Part shown: positions 18,937 to 28,194 of the stretch, piece after piece
Numbering within the stretch: the stretch's first letter is position 1
Layout: every line of letters begins with the position of its first letter
DNA from: Streptomyces sp. ERV7
GTDB lineage: Bacteria; Actinomycetota; Actinomycetes; Streptomycetales; Streptomycetaceae
Direction of reading: 5' to 3'
Assembly (NCBI RefSeq): GCF_001653515.1
Contig: NZ_LYOY01000029.1
Coordinates: forward strand, 248,001 to 312,000
DNA length: 64,000 bases
Translations under genes and position numbers: made by a program
The notes under the pieces: model-generated
Database searches by the model: none
Told to the model about the DNA's origin: nothing
What the model saw: the letters and a program-made list of their open reading frames with translations, nothing else

Positions 18937-19677
18937 GTGGCGCGGCCCCTCACCGGGCCGTCCGAGGGGTCGCGGAGAAAAGGGCAGGAAGAGGGCGGAG
19001 GCCGCGGAAGAGGGAGGCGCCCCATTCTCGTCATAGAGCCCAGAGGACGGCACCGCTGCGCCGACTGCGACCGGGGCCCGCTCCCCCGGCTGGTCCTGGA
19101 CACGGGCGCGCCGCGCTGTCTGGACTGTGCCGACCTCGGGCACCTGGTGTTCCTGGCGCGCGGCGACACGGCCCTGACGCGCCGCGCCCGCGAGGAGAGC
19201 ACGCTCTCGGCCGTCGTGATCCGCTTCAGCCGGCGACGGCGCCGGTACGAACGCCAAGGCGTGCTCGTCGAGGAGGCGGCGCTCACCGTCGCCGAGGAGC
19301 GCTGTCTGGCCGACGCGGAGGCCCGCGCGCGCCGCCGCGCCCGCGACGCGCTGCGGCGGGCCGCCGAGGACGTCCGCTTCACCGCGGCCCTGGAGGCCGA
19401 GATCCTGCGTCTGTTCCCCGGCTGCCCGCCCGAGCGCGCCCATGAGGTCGCGGTCCACGCCTCCGTGCGGGGCAGCGGGCGGGTGGGCCGCAGCGCGGCG
19501 GGCCGCGCGCTGGACGAGGACGCCGTGACGGCGGCGGTCCGCGCCTCCGTACGCCATCTCGACACGCCCTACGACGAGCTCCTGATGGCCAGGGTGCCGC
19601 GCAACCGGGCCCGGGCGCGGGTGGCGGCGCGGATCGAGACGGTGCTCGCGGTGTGGGCCGGGGGGCGGGAACGGTGA
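18937..19677 (+). CDS. DUF2293-domain protein
   Basis: A 246-residue basic protein, GTG start, 9 bases after alaA. The N-terminal half has a small zinc-ribbon-like segment (HRCADCDRG...PRCLDCADLGHL) followed by an Arg-rich helix (RRRRRYERQG). The C-terminal 90 residues (VRFTAALEAEILRLFPGCPPERAHEVAVHA...SVRHLDTPYDELL) correspond to DUF2293, a domain of unknown function frequent in actinobacteria. The combination of a Cys4 ribbon and a basic tail suggests nucleic-acid contact, but no activity is known. The upstream residues 1-30 are low complexity, so a later start is possible. Confidence 0.78.
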   Translation: MARPLTGPSEGSRRKGQEEGGGRGRGRRPILVIEPRGRHRCADCDRGPLPRLVLDTGAPRCLDCADLGHLVFLARGDTALTRRAREESTLSAVVIRFSRRRRRYERQGVLVEEAALTVAEERCLADAEARARRRARDALRRAAEDVRFTAALEAEILRLFPGCPPERAHEVAVHASVRGSGRVGRSAAGRALDEDAVTAAVRASVRHLDTPYDELLMARVPRNRARARVAARIETVLAVWAGGRER

Positions 19678-19696
19678 CACCGGCGCGTCGGCGCGG

Positions 19697-20963
19697 TCAC
19701 CGCGTGACCGCCTCCACCGGGTCCTGCGCCGGTATCCCCCGAGGCCACCAGTCCTCCCGGCCCGGGTCGGACTCGTACCCGTACCAGAGGCCGTCGCGAC
19801 CGTAGCGGAGCTGGGTGGTGGGGGTGGAGAGGTGGTTGCGCCAGGGGCGGAAGCCGGGGTGGCCGGCGGCCGTCGCGCGGGGCGGGCGCGGTCGAACGGG
19901 CCCGCCGGAGGGTCCCAGGGGGCTTCCAGGACGCAGAGCGCGGCGAGCCCGCCCTGGCGCCAGGCGGCCACCGCGCGGGCCAGATCGGTGGTGGTGCGGC
20001 CGGTGGCCCGGGACAGGGTCGCGTACAGCGCCCTGGTCGTGGAGGTCATGCCGGAACCCGGGTGCCCCGCCGCCAGGCGGACCGCGTCCTGCCACGTCGT
20101 CAGGGACGCGACGGGGTCCTCCCCGGTGGCCAGCAGGGCGTGTGCCCGGGCCGCCGCCTCGGTGGCCAGCAGATCGAGCGCCAGCGGGTCGGGGGCGCCC
20201 TGGAGGGTGGGAAAGGCCGGCGGATGGCCCGCGCGCGGCGGGGGCGGGAACGGAGGTGGCAGCTCGGGCCGCACGGCCTCCCGGACGGCCTCCCGGGCGG
20301 CGACCGTGGGCAGTTCGGGCGCGGGCGTCTCCCGCTCCACCGCCATCCGGGCGGTGTTGCGGCGGGTGAGCGCGGCGAGCGTCTCCTGCTCGCCCCGGCC
20401 GCGCATCAGCAGCAGGACGAACGGGTCCTCGTCGCGCCCCGGCCGCGCATCAGCAGCAGGACGAACGGGTCCTCGTCGAGGAGGCGGGCCGTCTGGTAGC
20501 AGAGCGCCGCCGCGTGCTTGCACGGGTAGCCGTCGTCGGGGCAGGAGCAGTCGGGGACCAGGTCGCCGGAGGCGGGCAGCAGGTCGACCTGGTCGGCGAG
20601 GGTGTGCGGCAGGTCCTTGTCGAGCAGCGCCGCGATGTGGGAGGGGTCCTGGGCCGCCGTGTCGAGGAAGTCCTCCCACGCCTGGTCGGGCAGGGTGCGC
20701 AGACGCAGTTCCGTCCGGTACGGGCGGGGGCGGGAGCCGTGGACGTACGCGGTGATCCGGCCGGGCGTGACGGTGATCGCGTCGACATGGCCCGCCTGTG
20801 CGTACGCCCGGCCGCGGGCCAGTCGGGCCGGGTCCAGGGCCAGGTCCTCGAGCGCCTCGACCCAGGCCCCGCCCCACCAGGTGCCGGTCCGCTCCGAACG
20901 GGCGCCCAGGGCCGGGTAGGTGCGGCGCCGGTCGTCGTACCGGGTCGTCGGGAGCGGACTCAT
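19697..20963 (-). pseudogene. SWIM zinc-finger protein, frameshifted twice
   Basis: The frame starting at 20963 encodes a SWIM finger, CSCPDDGYPCKH (Cys139, Cys141, Cys148, His150), the signature of SWIM proteins that in actinobacteria partner a SNF2 helicase. At 20391-20478 an exact 44-base duplication shifts the frame; removing one copy restores it (the next frame continues EQETLAALTRRNTARMAVERE). A second, one-base shift occurs near 19880 in a C/G-rich run: the end of the protein (GFRPWRNHLSTPTTQLRYGR...DPVEAVTR) is in the third frame. Without the two lesions the product is about 407 residues. It is the downstream gene of the SNF2 operon. Confidence 0.8.
20391..20478. repeat. Exact 44-bp tandem duplication inside the SWIM gene
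   Basis: 20391-20434 is repeated exactly at 20435-20478. The copy adds 44 bases (not a multiple of three) and truncates the SWIM protein after the DEDPFVLLLMRGRG segment. Confidence 0.97.
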
Positions 20964-21027
20964 ACGGGCCTCCTCTCGGGGGCGGGACGGTCTGTCGTGG
21001 GCGCGGCCGTACGGCCTCCGGGCGCGT

Positions 21028-23865
21028 TCATGCTCCCCTCCGCAGGGAGATGAGGTCGGCCAGCTCGCGGTCGGTGAGTTCGGTCAGGGCGCTCTCGCCG
21101 GAGCCCAGGATCGCGTCGGCCAGGGCGCGCTTGGCGGCGAGCATCTCGGCGATGCGGTCCTCCACGGTGCCTTCGGCGATCAGACGGTGGACCTGCACCG
21201 GCTGGGTCTGGCCGATGCGGTAGGCGCGGTCGGTGGCCTGCTCCTCCACGGCCGGGTTCCACCAGCGGTCGTAGTGCACGACATGGCCCGCCCGGGTGAG
21301 GTTGAGACCGGTGCCGGCCGCCTTCAGGGAGAGGAGGGAGACGGGGACCTCACCGGACTGGAACGCGTCCACCAGCCGGTCCCGCTCCGCCACCGGCGTT
21401 CCGCCGTGCAGGAGTTGGGAGGGGACCCCGCGCGCGGTGAGGTGCGCGGAGAGCAGCCGGGCCATCGACACGTACTGGGTGAAGACGAGGACCGAGCCGT
21501 CCTCGGCGAGGATCGTGTCGAGCAGTTCGTCGAGGAGGGTGAGCTTGCCGGAGCGGGCGTGCAGCCGGGGCGCGGTCTCCTTCAGATACTGCGCCGGGTG
21601 GTTGCAGATCTGCTTCAGGGCCGTCAGCAGCTTCATGATCAGGGCGCGGCGGGCGATGCCCTCGGCGGCCTCGACGCCGGCCATGGCCTCGCGGACGACC
21701 GCCTCGTAGAGCGAGGCCTGTTCGCGGGTGAGCGGGACGGGGTGGTCGGTCTCCGTCTTCGGCGGCAGCTCGGGCACGATGCCCGGGTCGGACTTCTTCC
21801 TGCGCAGGAGGAAGGGGCGGACCAGCCGGGCCAGGCGCTCGGCCGCCTGCGCGTCCTCGCCGTTCTCCACCGCGCGCGCGTGGCGGGCGCGGAACGACTT
21901 GAGCGGGCCCAGCAGACCGGGCGTCGTCCAGTCGAGCAGGGCCCACAGCTCGGAGAGGTTGTTCTCGACCGGGGTGCCGGTGAGCGCGATCCGCGCGGGC
22001 GCGGGGACGGTGCGCAGGGCCTTCGCCGTCGCCGAGAAGGGGTTCTTGACGTGCTGCGCCTCGTCCGCGACCACCATCCCCCAGGTGTGCGCGGCCAGTT
22101 GGGGGGCGCTGCCGCGCATCGTGCCGTACGTGGTGAGGACGAAGCCGCCCGCCGTGTCGGCCAGGCTGCGGTCGCTGCCGTGGAAGCGCCGTACGGGAAC
22201 GCCGGGCGCGAAGCGGGCGATCTCGCGCTGCCAGTTGCCGAGCAGCGAGGCCGGGCAGACCACCAGGGTCGGCTCGGGGCGCGCGCGGCGCAGATGGAGG
22301 GCGATCACGGTGATCGTCTTTCCCAGACCCATGTCGTCCGCGAGGCAGCCGCCGAGGCCGAGCGAGGTCATCAGATCCAGCCAGCCGAGGCCGCGCAGCT
22401 GGTAGTCGCGGAGGGTGGCGTCCAGGCCCGGGGGCTGGACGGTGGCCTGCGGGCCCTCGGTGAGGCGGTCGCGCAGAACGGCGAGCGCGCCGGTGGGGAC
22501 CGCCTCGACGGTCTCACCGTCGACCTCCGCGGTGCCGGTGAGCGCGACGGAGAGCGCGTCCACGGGGTCGAGCAGCCCCAGGTCGCGCTTGCGCGCCTTG
22601 CGCACGAGCTCGGGGTCGGCCACCACCCACTGCCCGCGCAGCCGCACGATCGGGCGGTGGGCCTCGGCCAGTGTGTCCATCTCCGACTGGCTGAGCGGTT
22701 CGCCGCCGAGCGCCAGCTCCCAGTTGAAGGCGAGCAGTTCCCCGGCGTCGAAGAACGCCGTGCCGTCGGTCGCCGAGCCCGGCGCCGGCCGAACGACGGC
22801 GGTGGCGCTCAGGGTGCGGGCCAGCTCGCGCGGCCAGTGCACCGCGACCCCCGCCGCGTCCAGGCGGGTCGCGGCCGAACCGAGCAGGTCGTACAGCTCG
22901 CTCTCGGTGAGCGCCAGCACATCCGGCACCGGCCGTTCGAGCAGCAGGCCCAGGGGTGGCCAGACCCGGGCGGCCCGGCGCAGCGCGAGCAGGGCGTCGA
23001 TCCGCGCGCGCGGGCCGAACGCGTCGGACCGCTCCCCCGCCCACAGACCCGCCGCGTCGACGACCAGGGTGGGGTCGGCGAGGCTGTGGACCTGGACGAT
23101 CGCGGAGCCCGCGCGGCGCGCGTCCTCCTCGTCGTCGCTGTCGAACATCCCGTACCCGGACAGGTCCAGGCGCAGGGACACCCGGACGCCCGCGTCCATG
23201 CCCGCCGCCGCCTCCGCCGCCCACACGCGCGCGCCGGGCAGGTGCTGGGGCGCGGCCGCCGCGAACGCCGGGCCCACGGCGTGGGCGGCCGCCGGGGTGC
23301 GCGGCAGGCTGTCCGCGACCGCGTCGAGGAAGGCCCGCACCAGCGCCTCGGGGTCGGGCAGCCGCAGCGGGCCGCGGCCCGGCACCGGGACTCCGTACGC
23401 CTCGTACGGCATGGCGGCGGCGATGGCCCGGAGCTGGGCGATGTCGTCGGCGTCCAGCGGGCCGGCCCGCCAGGCGTCGTGGTCGGTCCCGGTCAGGCCG
23501 GGAAGCAGCCTGCCGCGCGCGACCAGGTGCAGGGCGTGCAGCGCGGCGGCGCCCCAGCAGGCGGCCGCCGGGTGTGCGCCGGGGTGCTGCCGGGCCCGGA
23601 CGAGCAGGGGCAGGGCCTCGGTGACGGGCAGCAGGCGGGCCGTGACGGTACGCCGTGCGGCACCGCTGCCGTGGCGCCGCACCACGGTCAGCTCGGTGAC
23701 CTCGCCCGCGCCTTCGCCCCCTTGGTGCCGCCCGCCGGGCAGCGGGCCGCCCTCCGGGTCCCAGAAGGCGACCTTCCCCTCGCGGGGCAGCCCCGCGGGC
23801 AGGAACACCGCTGCCGCGGACACCCCGGGCAGCGACGCGAGCGCCGTCCGCTCGGCCTGCGTCAT
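21028..23865 (-). CDS. SNF2-family DNA helicase/translocase
   Basis: A 945-residue Swi2/Snf2 ATPase. The N-terminal ~430 residues are the bacterial SNF2-accessory region; the two RecA-like lobes follow with motif I DDMGLGKTITVIALHLR, motif II VADEAQHVKN (DEAQ box), motif III LTGTPVENNLSELWALL, then QYVSMARLLSAHL, SLKAAGTGLNLTRAGHVVHYDRWWNPAVEEQATDRAYRIGQ (motifs V-VI). Such proteins translocate on duplex DNA and remodel protein-DNA complexes. With the SWIM gene 64 bases downstream it forms the SWIM/SNF2 pair typical of actinobacteria. A damage-type promoter lies 66 bases upstream, suggesting a repair or replication-restart role. Confidence 0.95.
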   Translation of the reverse strand: MTQAERTALASLPGVSAAAVFLPAGLPREGKVAFWDPEGGPLPGGRHQGGEGAGEVTELTVVRRHGSGAARRTVTARLLPVTEALPLLVRARQHPGAHPAAACWGAAALHALHLVARGRLLPGLTGTDHDAWRAGPLDADDIAQLRAIAAAMPYEAYGVPVPGRGPLRLPDPEALVRAFLDAVADSLPRTPAAAHAVGPAFAAAAPQHLPGARVWAAEAAAGMDAGVRVSLRLDLSGYGMFDSDDEEDARRAGSAIVQVHSLADPTLVVDAAGLWAGERSDAFGPRARIDALLALRRAARVWPPLGLLLERPVPDVLALTESELYDLLGSAATRLDAAGVAVHWPRELARTLSATAVVRPAPGSATDGTAFFDAGELLAFNWELALGGEPLSQSEMDTLAEAHRPIVRLRGQWVVADPELVRKARKRDLGLLDPVDALSVALTGTAEVDGETVEAVPTGALAVLRDRLTEGPQATVQPPGLDATLRDYQLRGLGWLDLMTSLGLGGCLADDMGLGKTITVIALHLRRARPEPTLVVCPASLLGNWQREIARFAPGVPVRRFHGSDRSLADTAGGFVLTTYGTMRGSAPQLAAHTWGMVVADEAQHVKNPFSATAKALRTVPAPARIALTGTPVENNLSELWALLDWTTPGLLGPLKSFRARHARAVENGEDAQAAERLARLVRPFLLRRKKSDPGIVPELPPKTETDHPVPLTREQASLYEAVVREAMAGVEAAEGIARRALIMKLLTALKQICNHPAQYLKETAPRLHARSGKLTLLDELLDTILAEDGSVLVFTQYVSMARLLSAHLTARGVPSQLLHGGTPVAERDRLVDAFQSGEVPVSLLSLKAAGTGLNLTRAGHVVHYDRWWNPAVEEQATDRAYRIGQTQPVQVHRLIAEGTVEDRIAEMLAAKRALADAILGSGESALTELTDRELADLISLRRGA

Positions 23866-23930
23866 GTCAGGTCACCTCCCCTCGTGTGCGTAGGGCCCCG
23901 GATCGGCACGCGATCCGCGACTGCCCTACG

Positions 23931-23953
23931 ACCTTACGGGCGGGGTCTGACAA
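23931..23953 (-). promoter_or_regulatory. RecA-NDp-like promoter of the SNF2-SWIM operon
   Basis: Minus strand TTGTCAGAC, 8 bases, TAAGGT. It matches the damage-promoter consensus TTGTC(A/G)GTG-N8-TANNNT in all but two positions of the first block and gives a leader of about 60 bases. Confidence 0.65.
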
Positions 23954-23968
23954 TCCGGCATCGCGGCC

Positions 23969-25516
23969 TCAGCGCACCCCCTCCCACAAGGCACGTTCCG
24001 CCGCCCGCGGGTCCTGGACCAGTTCGGTCGGGGCGTCCGGGGAGGCGCCGAAGACCATCGTCGTCCGGGTCTCGCGGTCGTAGGCGTCCCAGCCCGGGTC
24101 GCCGGTCGCCGCGAAGGCCACCCACGCGCCGTGCAGCGCGTCCGCGAGGTCCTGCGGCGGAGCGTCGCCGAGCATCGGGGCGTACACGGGGTCGCGCAGG
24201 TTGTCGAAGACGAAGGCGAGCTCCGCGCCGTGGCAGGCGCCGAGCAGACCGCCGTACTGGGGCGAGCGCCAGGCGAACTCGTACACGTGCGTGCCGGGGA
24301 CGGACTCGGCGACGCGGACGGCGGGGATCCGGTAGAACCAGTCGGTCGCGACGGCGTCGAAGAGCTCCCCGGGGGCCGCACCGGGGCGGCCCCCGGCGTA
24401 GACGGGCAGCGCCTTGTCGGGGTCGAGTCCGTACGCCTCGGCCGTCCCGCGCAGCTTCCGCTCGCTCAGGAGGTGCAGCCGCTCGGTGGGGACCAGGAAG
24501 AGGCGGTACTCCTCGCGGTTGCTGCCGACGAGCAGGTCCACCCCGCAGTCGGCGGAGGGCAGCGGCAGCGCGTCCAGGACCGGCTCGAAGGGCATCATGT
24601 TGAGCATCGCCTCACCCCACAGCTCCGGGTCCGGGCGGGCGCCCATCTCGGCCCGCAGCCCGGCCTGGGCCGGCAGCAGCTCCGTGAGCGGGACGCGGGC
24701 GAACGCCTCGGTCAGCGCGGTCCCGGTCGCCTCGATGCCCAGCTCCGCCGCGAGGCGGGCGGTGATCAGGTCGGCCGTGGCGGGCCGCAGGAAGTGGTGG
24801 GCGGCGCCGCTCTGCAGGATCGCCCGGCGGAACAGCCCGCGCGCGCGTGGCTGCGCGAGCAGGACGCCGATACTCATTCCGCCCGCCGACTCGCCGAACA
24901 CGGTCACCCGGTCCGGGTCGCCGCCGAAGCCCTCGATGTTGTCGCGGACCCACTCCAGGGCGGCGATCTGGTCGAGCAGCCCGCGGTTGTCCGGCCGGCC
25001 CGGCAGCCGCAGGTAACCGTCCGTACCGAGGCGGTAGTTGACGTTCACGCAGACGACACCGTCGCGCGCGAAGGCGGCGCCGTCGTATGCCGGGCCGACG
25101 CCCGAGCCGTTGGAGAAGGCCCCGCCGTGCAGCCAGACCATCACCGGCAGGCCGCCGCCCGGGCCGGGGTGCGGGGTCCAGACGCTGAGGTTGAGGCAGT
25201 CCTCGCCCTGCCCGCCGTCGGCGTCCGGGATCAGGGCGTCCATGGGCGGGGCGTACGGGGCCCGGGGCGCCGACGGGCCGTGCGCGAAGGCGTCCCGTAC
25301 GCCCTCCCAGGAGGCCGCCGGGGCCGGTTCCCGAAACCGCAGCGGGCCGAACGGCGGTGCCGCGTACGGGATGCCGAGGAAGGACGTCACCGCGTCGCTC
25401 CCGGTACGGCCGCGCACCACGCCCTGCCGGGTCGTGCACACGCGCGTCGCGGACTGTTCCGACCGCTCGCCCGGTTCAGCAGGGTTGACCGGTCCCACCG
25501 GCTTGATCGGTTCCAT
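23969..25516 (-). CDS. Type-B carboxylesterase
   Basis: A 515-residue carboxylesterase/para-nitrobenzyl esterase family enzyme. Landmarks: FLGIPYAAPPFGPLRF, the EDCLNLSVWTP motif, oxyanion loop WLHGGAFSNGSG, nucleophile Ser210 in VTVFGESAGGMS, a Glu in VGSNREEYRLF, and the His of GACHGAELAFVF. There is no signal peptide, so it is cytosolic. The ATG lies 7 bases after the stop codon of the upstream alpha/beta hydrolase, so they form an operon. Substrate unknown; possibly ester breakdown in a catabolic pair with the upstream hydrolase. Confidence 0.93.
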   Translation of the reverse strand: MEPIKPVGPVNPAEPGERSEQSATRVCTTRQGVVRGRTGSDAVTSFLGIPYAAPPFGPLRFREPAPAASWEGVRDAFAHGPSAPRAPYAPPMDALIPDADGGQGEDCLNLSVWTPHPGPGGGLPVMVWLHGGAFSNGSGVGPAYDGAAFARDGVVCVNVNYRLGTDGYLRLPGRPDNRGLLDQIAALEWVRDNIEGFGGDPDRVTVFGESAGGMSIGVLLAQPRARGLFRRAILQSGAAHHFLRPATADLITARLAAELGIEATGTALTEAFARVPLTELLPAQAGLRAEMGARPDPELWGEAMLNMMPFEPVLDALPLPSADCGVDLLVGSNREEYRLFLVPTERLHLLSERKLRGTAEAYGLDPDKALPVYAGGRPGAAPGELFDAVATDWFYRIPAVRVAESVPGTHVYEFAWRSPQYGGLLGACHGAELAFVFDNLRDPVYAPMLGDAPPQDLADALHGAWVAFAATGDPGWDAYDRETRTTMVFGASPDAPTELVQDPRAAERALWEGVR

Positions 25517-25523
25517 CTGCGCC

Positions 25524-26573
25524 TCAGACTCCTTGGGCCAGCGTCTCCAGCAGGGCATCGCCGAACTCCTTCGGACGTTCGACGTGCACCGCGTGCCCTG
25601 CTCCGGGCACCGTCACCTCTCGTACCCTGCCGCCCACGCGCGCGTAAAGGGCGAGAACATGCCGTGTCTGGGCGACCATCGGCTGCGCCGGGGTGCCGTC
25701 CCAGCCGGGGACCGCGCCGATCGCGCCCAGGTGGGCGAGGTCGAAGAGCGAGGTGTCGGAGACGATGACGTCGTCCTCGCCGCGCACCCAGGTCACCGGC
25801 GGCTTCACGGGGAGCGCGGCGACCGCGGTGTGCAGGTCGTCGAGGCGGAAGTGGGTCGGGGCGAGGCAGTTGAGCACCCCGCGCGTGCCCGGGGCGGTGC
25901 CCGGCCAGACCTCGCAGGGCGTGCTGTCACCGGGGTAGTGGTCGTCGCCGAGCCGGGTGCTGAGCATCGACTCGACGTACTCGTCCTCCCGTTCCAGTCG
26001 CAGTGGCGGCTTCACGTAGCAACCCGCGAGCACGCTGCGGGGCGAGAGCGGGGACCGCTCGCCGCGGTCGCCCTCGGCCAGCAGCCGTACGAAGTCGGGG
26101 TTGGCGGTGCCGCCCCCCGAGCCCGCTCCGTCCGGCGAGTTGAGCCGGCCGTCCACGCCCTTGGTGCCACCGAAGCCGTACGGGGAGACCGGGTTGACCA
26201 GGGTCAGCGAGCGCACCACGGTGGGCCGGTCCCGCATGTGTTGCAGCACCACACCGCCGCCCATGGACCAGCCCACGAAGTGTGCGCGCTCCACACCCAA
26301 GGCATCGAGGAGCGCCGCCAAGTCGTCGGCGTAGTCGCGCAGTCCACGAGTCGCGTCCACCGGCAGCGGGTCGGTGCCGCCGAAGCCGCGCAGGTCGACG
26401 GCGATCGGCCGGTAGCGCTCGGGCAGGGCGAGCATCGCGTCCTGCCAGAAGGCGGAGGAGGAGACGTTGCCGTGCACGAAGACGACCGGTTCGCCCGCGT
26501 CCCTGGAGGCGTCCTCCAGGATGTGCTGGGTGAGCCGGGCGGTCGGTACCCGGCGTGCGGTGAGCGTGGGCAT
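25524..26573 (-). CDS. Alpha/beta hydrolase
   Basis: A 349-residue hydrolase of the alpha/beta fold: oxyanion motif VFVHGNVSSS, nucleophile Ser103 in FVGWSMGGGVV, acid in VRGEDDVIV, and His in VPGAGHAVHVERP. A long insertion (about 130-240) between beta6 and the cap distinguishes it from small esterases. No signal peptide. It is the first gene of a two-gene operon with the carboxylesterase. The family includes esterases, haloperoxidase-like and ring-cleavage hydrolases; sequence alone does not settle which. Confidence 0.9.
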   Translation of the reverse strand: MPTLTARRVPTARLTQHILEDASRDAGEPVVFVHGNVSSSAFWQDAMLALPERYRPIAVDLRGFGGTDPLPVDATRGLRDYADDLAALLDALGVERAHFVGWSMGGGVVLQHMRDRPTVVRSLTLVNPVSPYGFGGTKGVDGRLNSPDGAGSGGGTANPDFVRLLAEGDRGERSPLSPRSVLAGCYVKPPLRLEREDEYVESMLSTRLGDDHYPGDSTPCEVWPGTAPGTRGVLNCLAPTHFRLDDLHTAVAALPVKPPVTWVRGEDDVIVSDTSLFDLAHLGAIGAVPGWDGTPAQPMVAQTRHVLALYARVGGRVREVTVPGAGHAVHVERPKEFGDALLETLAQGV

Positions 26574-26612
26574 ACGGGCCGTCCTTCGGCTTCGGGAGCA
26601 CTGTTTCGGGGA

Positions 26613-26650
26613 CTCGGCTCCGCCGGGATGCCGGAGTCGGCGGAGCCGAG
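26613..26650 (-). terminator. Terminator hairpin after the secreted lipase gene
   Basis: 12-base perfect inverted repeat CTCGGCTCCGCC...GGCGGAGCCGAG with a 14-base loop, 15 bases beyond the stop of the gene at 26665. Confidence 0.7.
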
Positions 26651-26664
26651 GTGGTGCGGCGGGC

Positions 26665-27936
26665 TCAGGCCAGCCAGGAGGCGACCTGGGCCTGTGAGGC
26701 GCTGTTCCAGCCGACTTCGAGGTGGTTGGCGCCGGTCACGGTGGCCTTGCCGCCGACGGTGGCGACACCGGTCGAGTCGAGCGCGCTGGAGACGAAGACG
26801 ACCCCGTCGCTCGGGCCGCGGTTCTCGTTGAAGATGCCCACGACGTCCGGCGAGCCGCCCGCCAGCAGGTACGTGGTACCCGCCTCGATGGCCGGCTGGA
26901 TGCCGTCACCGGCCGTGTAGAAGCCCTGGCCTCCGTAGTACGTCGTGTACCAGTCCTGGGCCGTCTGGTCGACGCCGTACACGCCGTCCCAGCGAGCCAG
27001 CATCTGCCGCTGGCCCGGGTAGTCGTCGTAGCCCCCGGACGGCGTCATGGAGAACTCGGGATGCGCCGTGTACGTCCCGTAGCAGGTCATCCGGGAGTGC
27101 GGGGAGGGCGCGTTGATCTTGCCGCCGCACTCCGGCCAGATCGAGAAGTCATGGGCCCAGCCGTGGGCGTACGGGTAGTCGAAGCCGCCGTTGGGGCCGC
27201 CGAGCGTGATCAGCCTTCTCACGTCACCGGCGTAGGCGCGGCCCCAGGAGGGCTTGAGGGACGAGACGTACGCGCGCGTGGAGAGCTCCCCCTTGCTCCA
27301 GCCGACCAGGTCCACCTGGGTGACGCCCAGCTTCGCCTTGATGAGGGCGACGGCGTCGCCGACGGCCTGCGCCTGCATCAGGTTGTCGCCCTGCTTGTGG
27401 GCGAAGCCGATGGCGAAGACGCGGTGGCCACGGGACGCGAGGTACTGCATCATCCCGGTCGAGGGACAGGAAAGGGCGCCGCATCCGTAGCCGCCGGACT
27501 CGCCGGGGTTGGCCCAGGCCCGGTCGGCGGTGTCGTTGGCGCCGTGCACCAGGAGGACGGGGGTGGCCTTGGCGCCGGTGTTCCAGCCGGGCGCCGAGTA
27601 GAGCAGGAAGCGGTCGGAGGTGGGGCGGGCGACGCCGCCGAAGTAGGTGACGCGGACGCCGTCCTGGTTGCCCCGCCCGTCCGGCGCGTAGCCCTCGGCG
27701 GCGGCCGCCTGGAAGCCCGGGGTGGTGTCGCGGTAGCGCTCGACCTTCTCCCAGCCGTTGGTGACGGTGCCGGAGCCGTAGGCGGCTTCCTGGGTGAGGT
27801 ACGGGGGCGGGGCGGCGGTGCTGCCCTCTGTGGTGGTGTTCTGGGCGGTGGCCGTGCCTCCTGCTGACAGGAGCGCACCGAGTGCCGCTGTCACGGCCAG
27901 CGCCGCTCTCCATCCCCCACGGTGTCTGCTACGCAC
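26665..27936 (-). CDS. Secreted alpha/beta-fold lipase/esterase
   Basis: A 423-residue exported protein. The signal peptide (residues 1-31) has an Arg-rich start, a core ALAVTAALGALLSAGG and an ATAQ cleavage region. The catalytic domain has an oxyanion HGAND near 131, nucleophile Ser214 in DLVGWSKGELSTRAY (an unusual GWSKG form of GxSxG), and a late His in VTGANHLEVGW. Cys pairs (GCGALSC; ECGG...MTCYG) suggest disulfides outside the cell. The GTG start has AAGGGGG at good spacing. It resembles streptomycete secreted lipases that recognise long-chain esters; not assigned further. Confidence 0.87.
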   Translation of the reverse strand: MRSRHRGGWRAALAVTAALGALLSAGGTATAQNTTTEGSTAAPPPYLTQEAAYGSGTVTNGWEKVERYRDTTPGFQAAAAEGYAPDGRGNQDGVRVTYFGGVARPTSDRFLLYSAPGWNTGAKATPVLLVHGANDTADRAWANPGESGGYGCGALSCPSTGMMQYLASRGHRVFAIGFAHKQGDNLMQAQAVGDAVALIKAKLGVTQVDLVGWSKGELSTRAYVSSLKPSWGRAYAGDVRRLITLGGPNGGFDYPYAHGWAHDFSIWPECGGKINAPSPHSRMTCYGTYTAHPEFSMTPSGGYDDYPGQRQMLARWDGVYGVDQTAQDWYTTYYGGQGFYTAGDGIQPAIEAGTTYLLAGGSPDVVGIFNENRGPSDGVVFVSSALDSTGVATVGGKATVTGANHLEVGWNSASQAQVASWLA

Positions 27937-28194
27937 GTCCGGGCCCCCTTGCCTAGGCTGATCTGGCTGCGACCAAGACGCTAGGCAGGCGGTGCACGGG
28001 TGGGGGATGTGTGCGCGCCACATAAGCGCGCTGGTGGATGTGGGGACGATCGTGTGCGAGTCACCGGCTGAGGGCTCGCGGGAGTGGTGTCGCCCGGCCG
28101 GCCGCGCACGGGATGCCCGGGTGGCGATCAGCGGGCAGGGTGACGGTACTGACCGCCGTACCACCGCCGTACACCGTACAGACGAGGACCGCTC

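Noticed and set aside
20920..24603. A 1227-codon plus-strand frame opposite the SNF2 gene
   Set aside because: Antisense shadow; the minus-strand helicase has all motifs.
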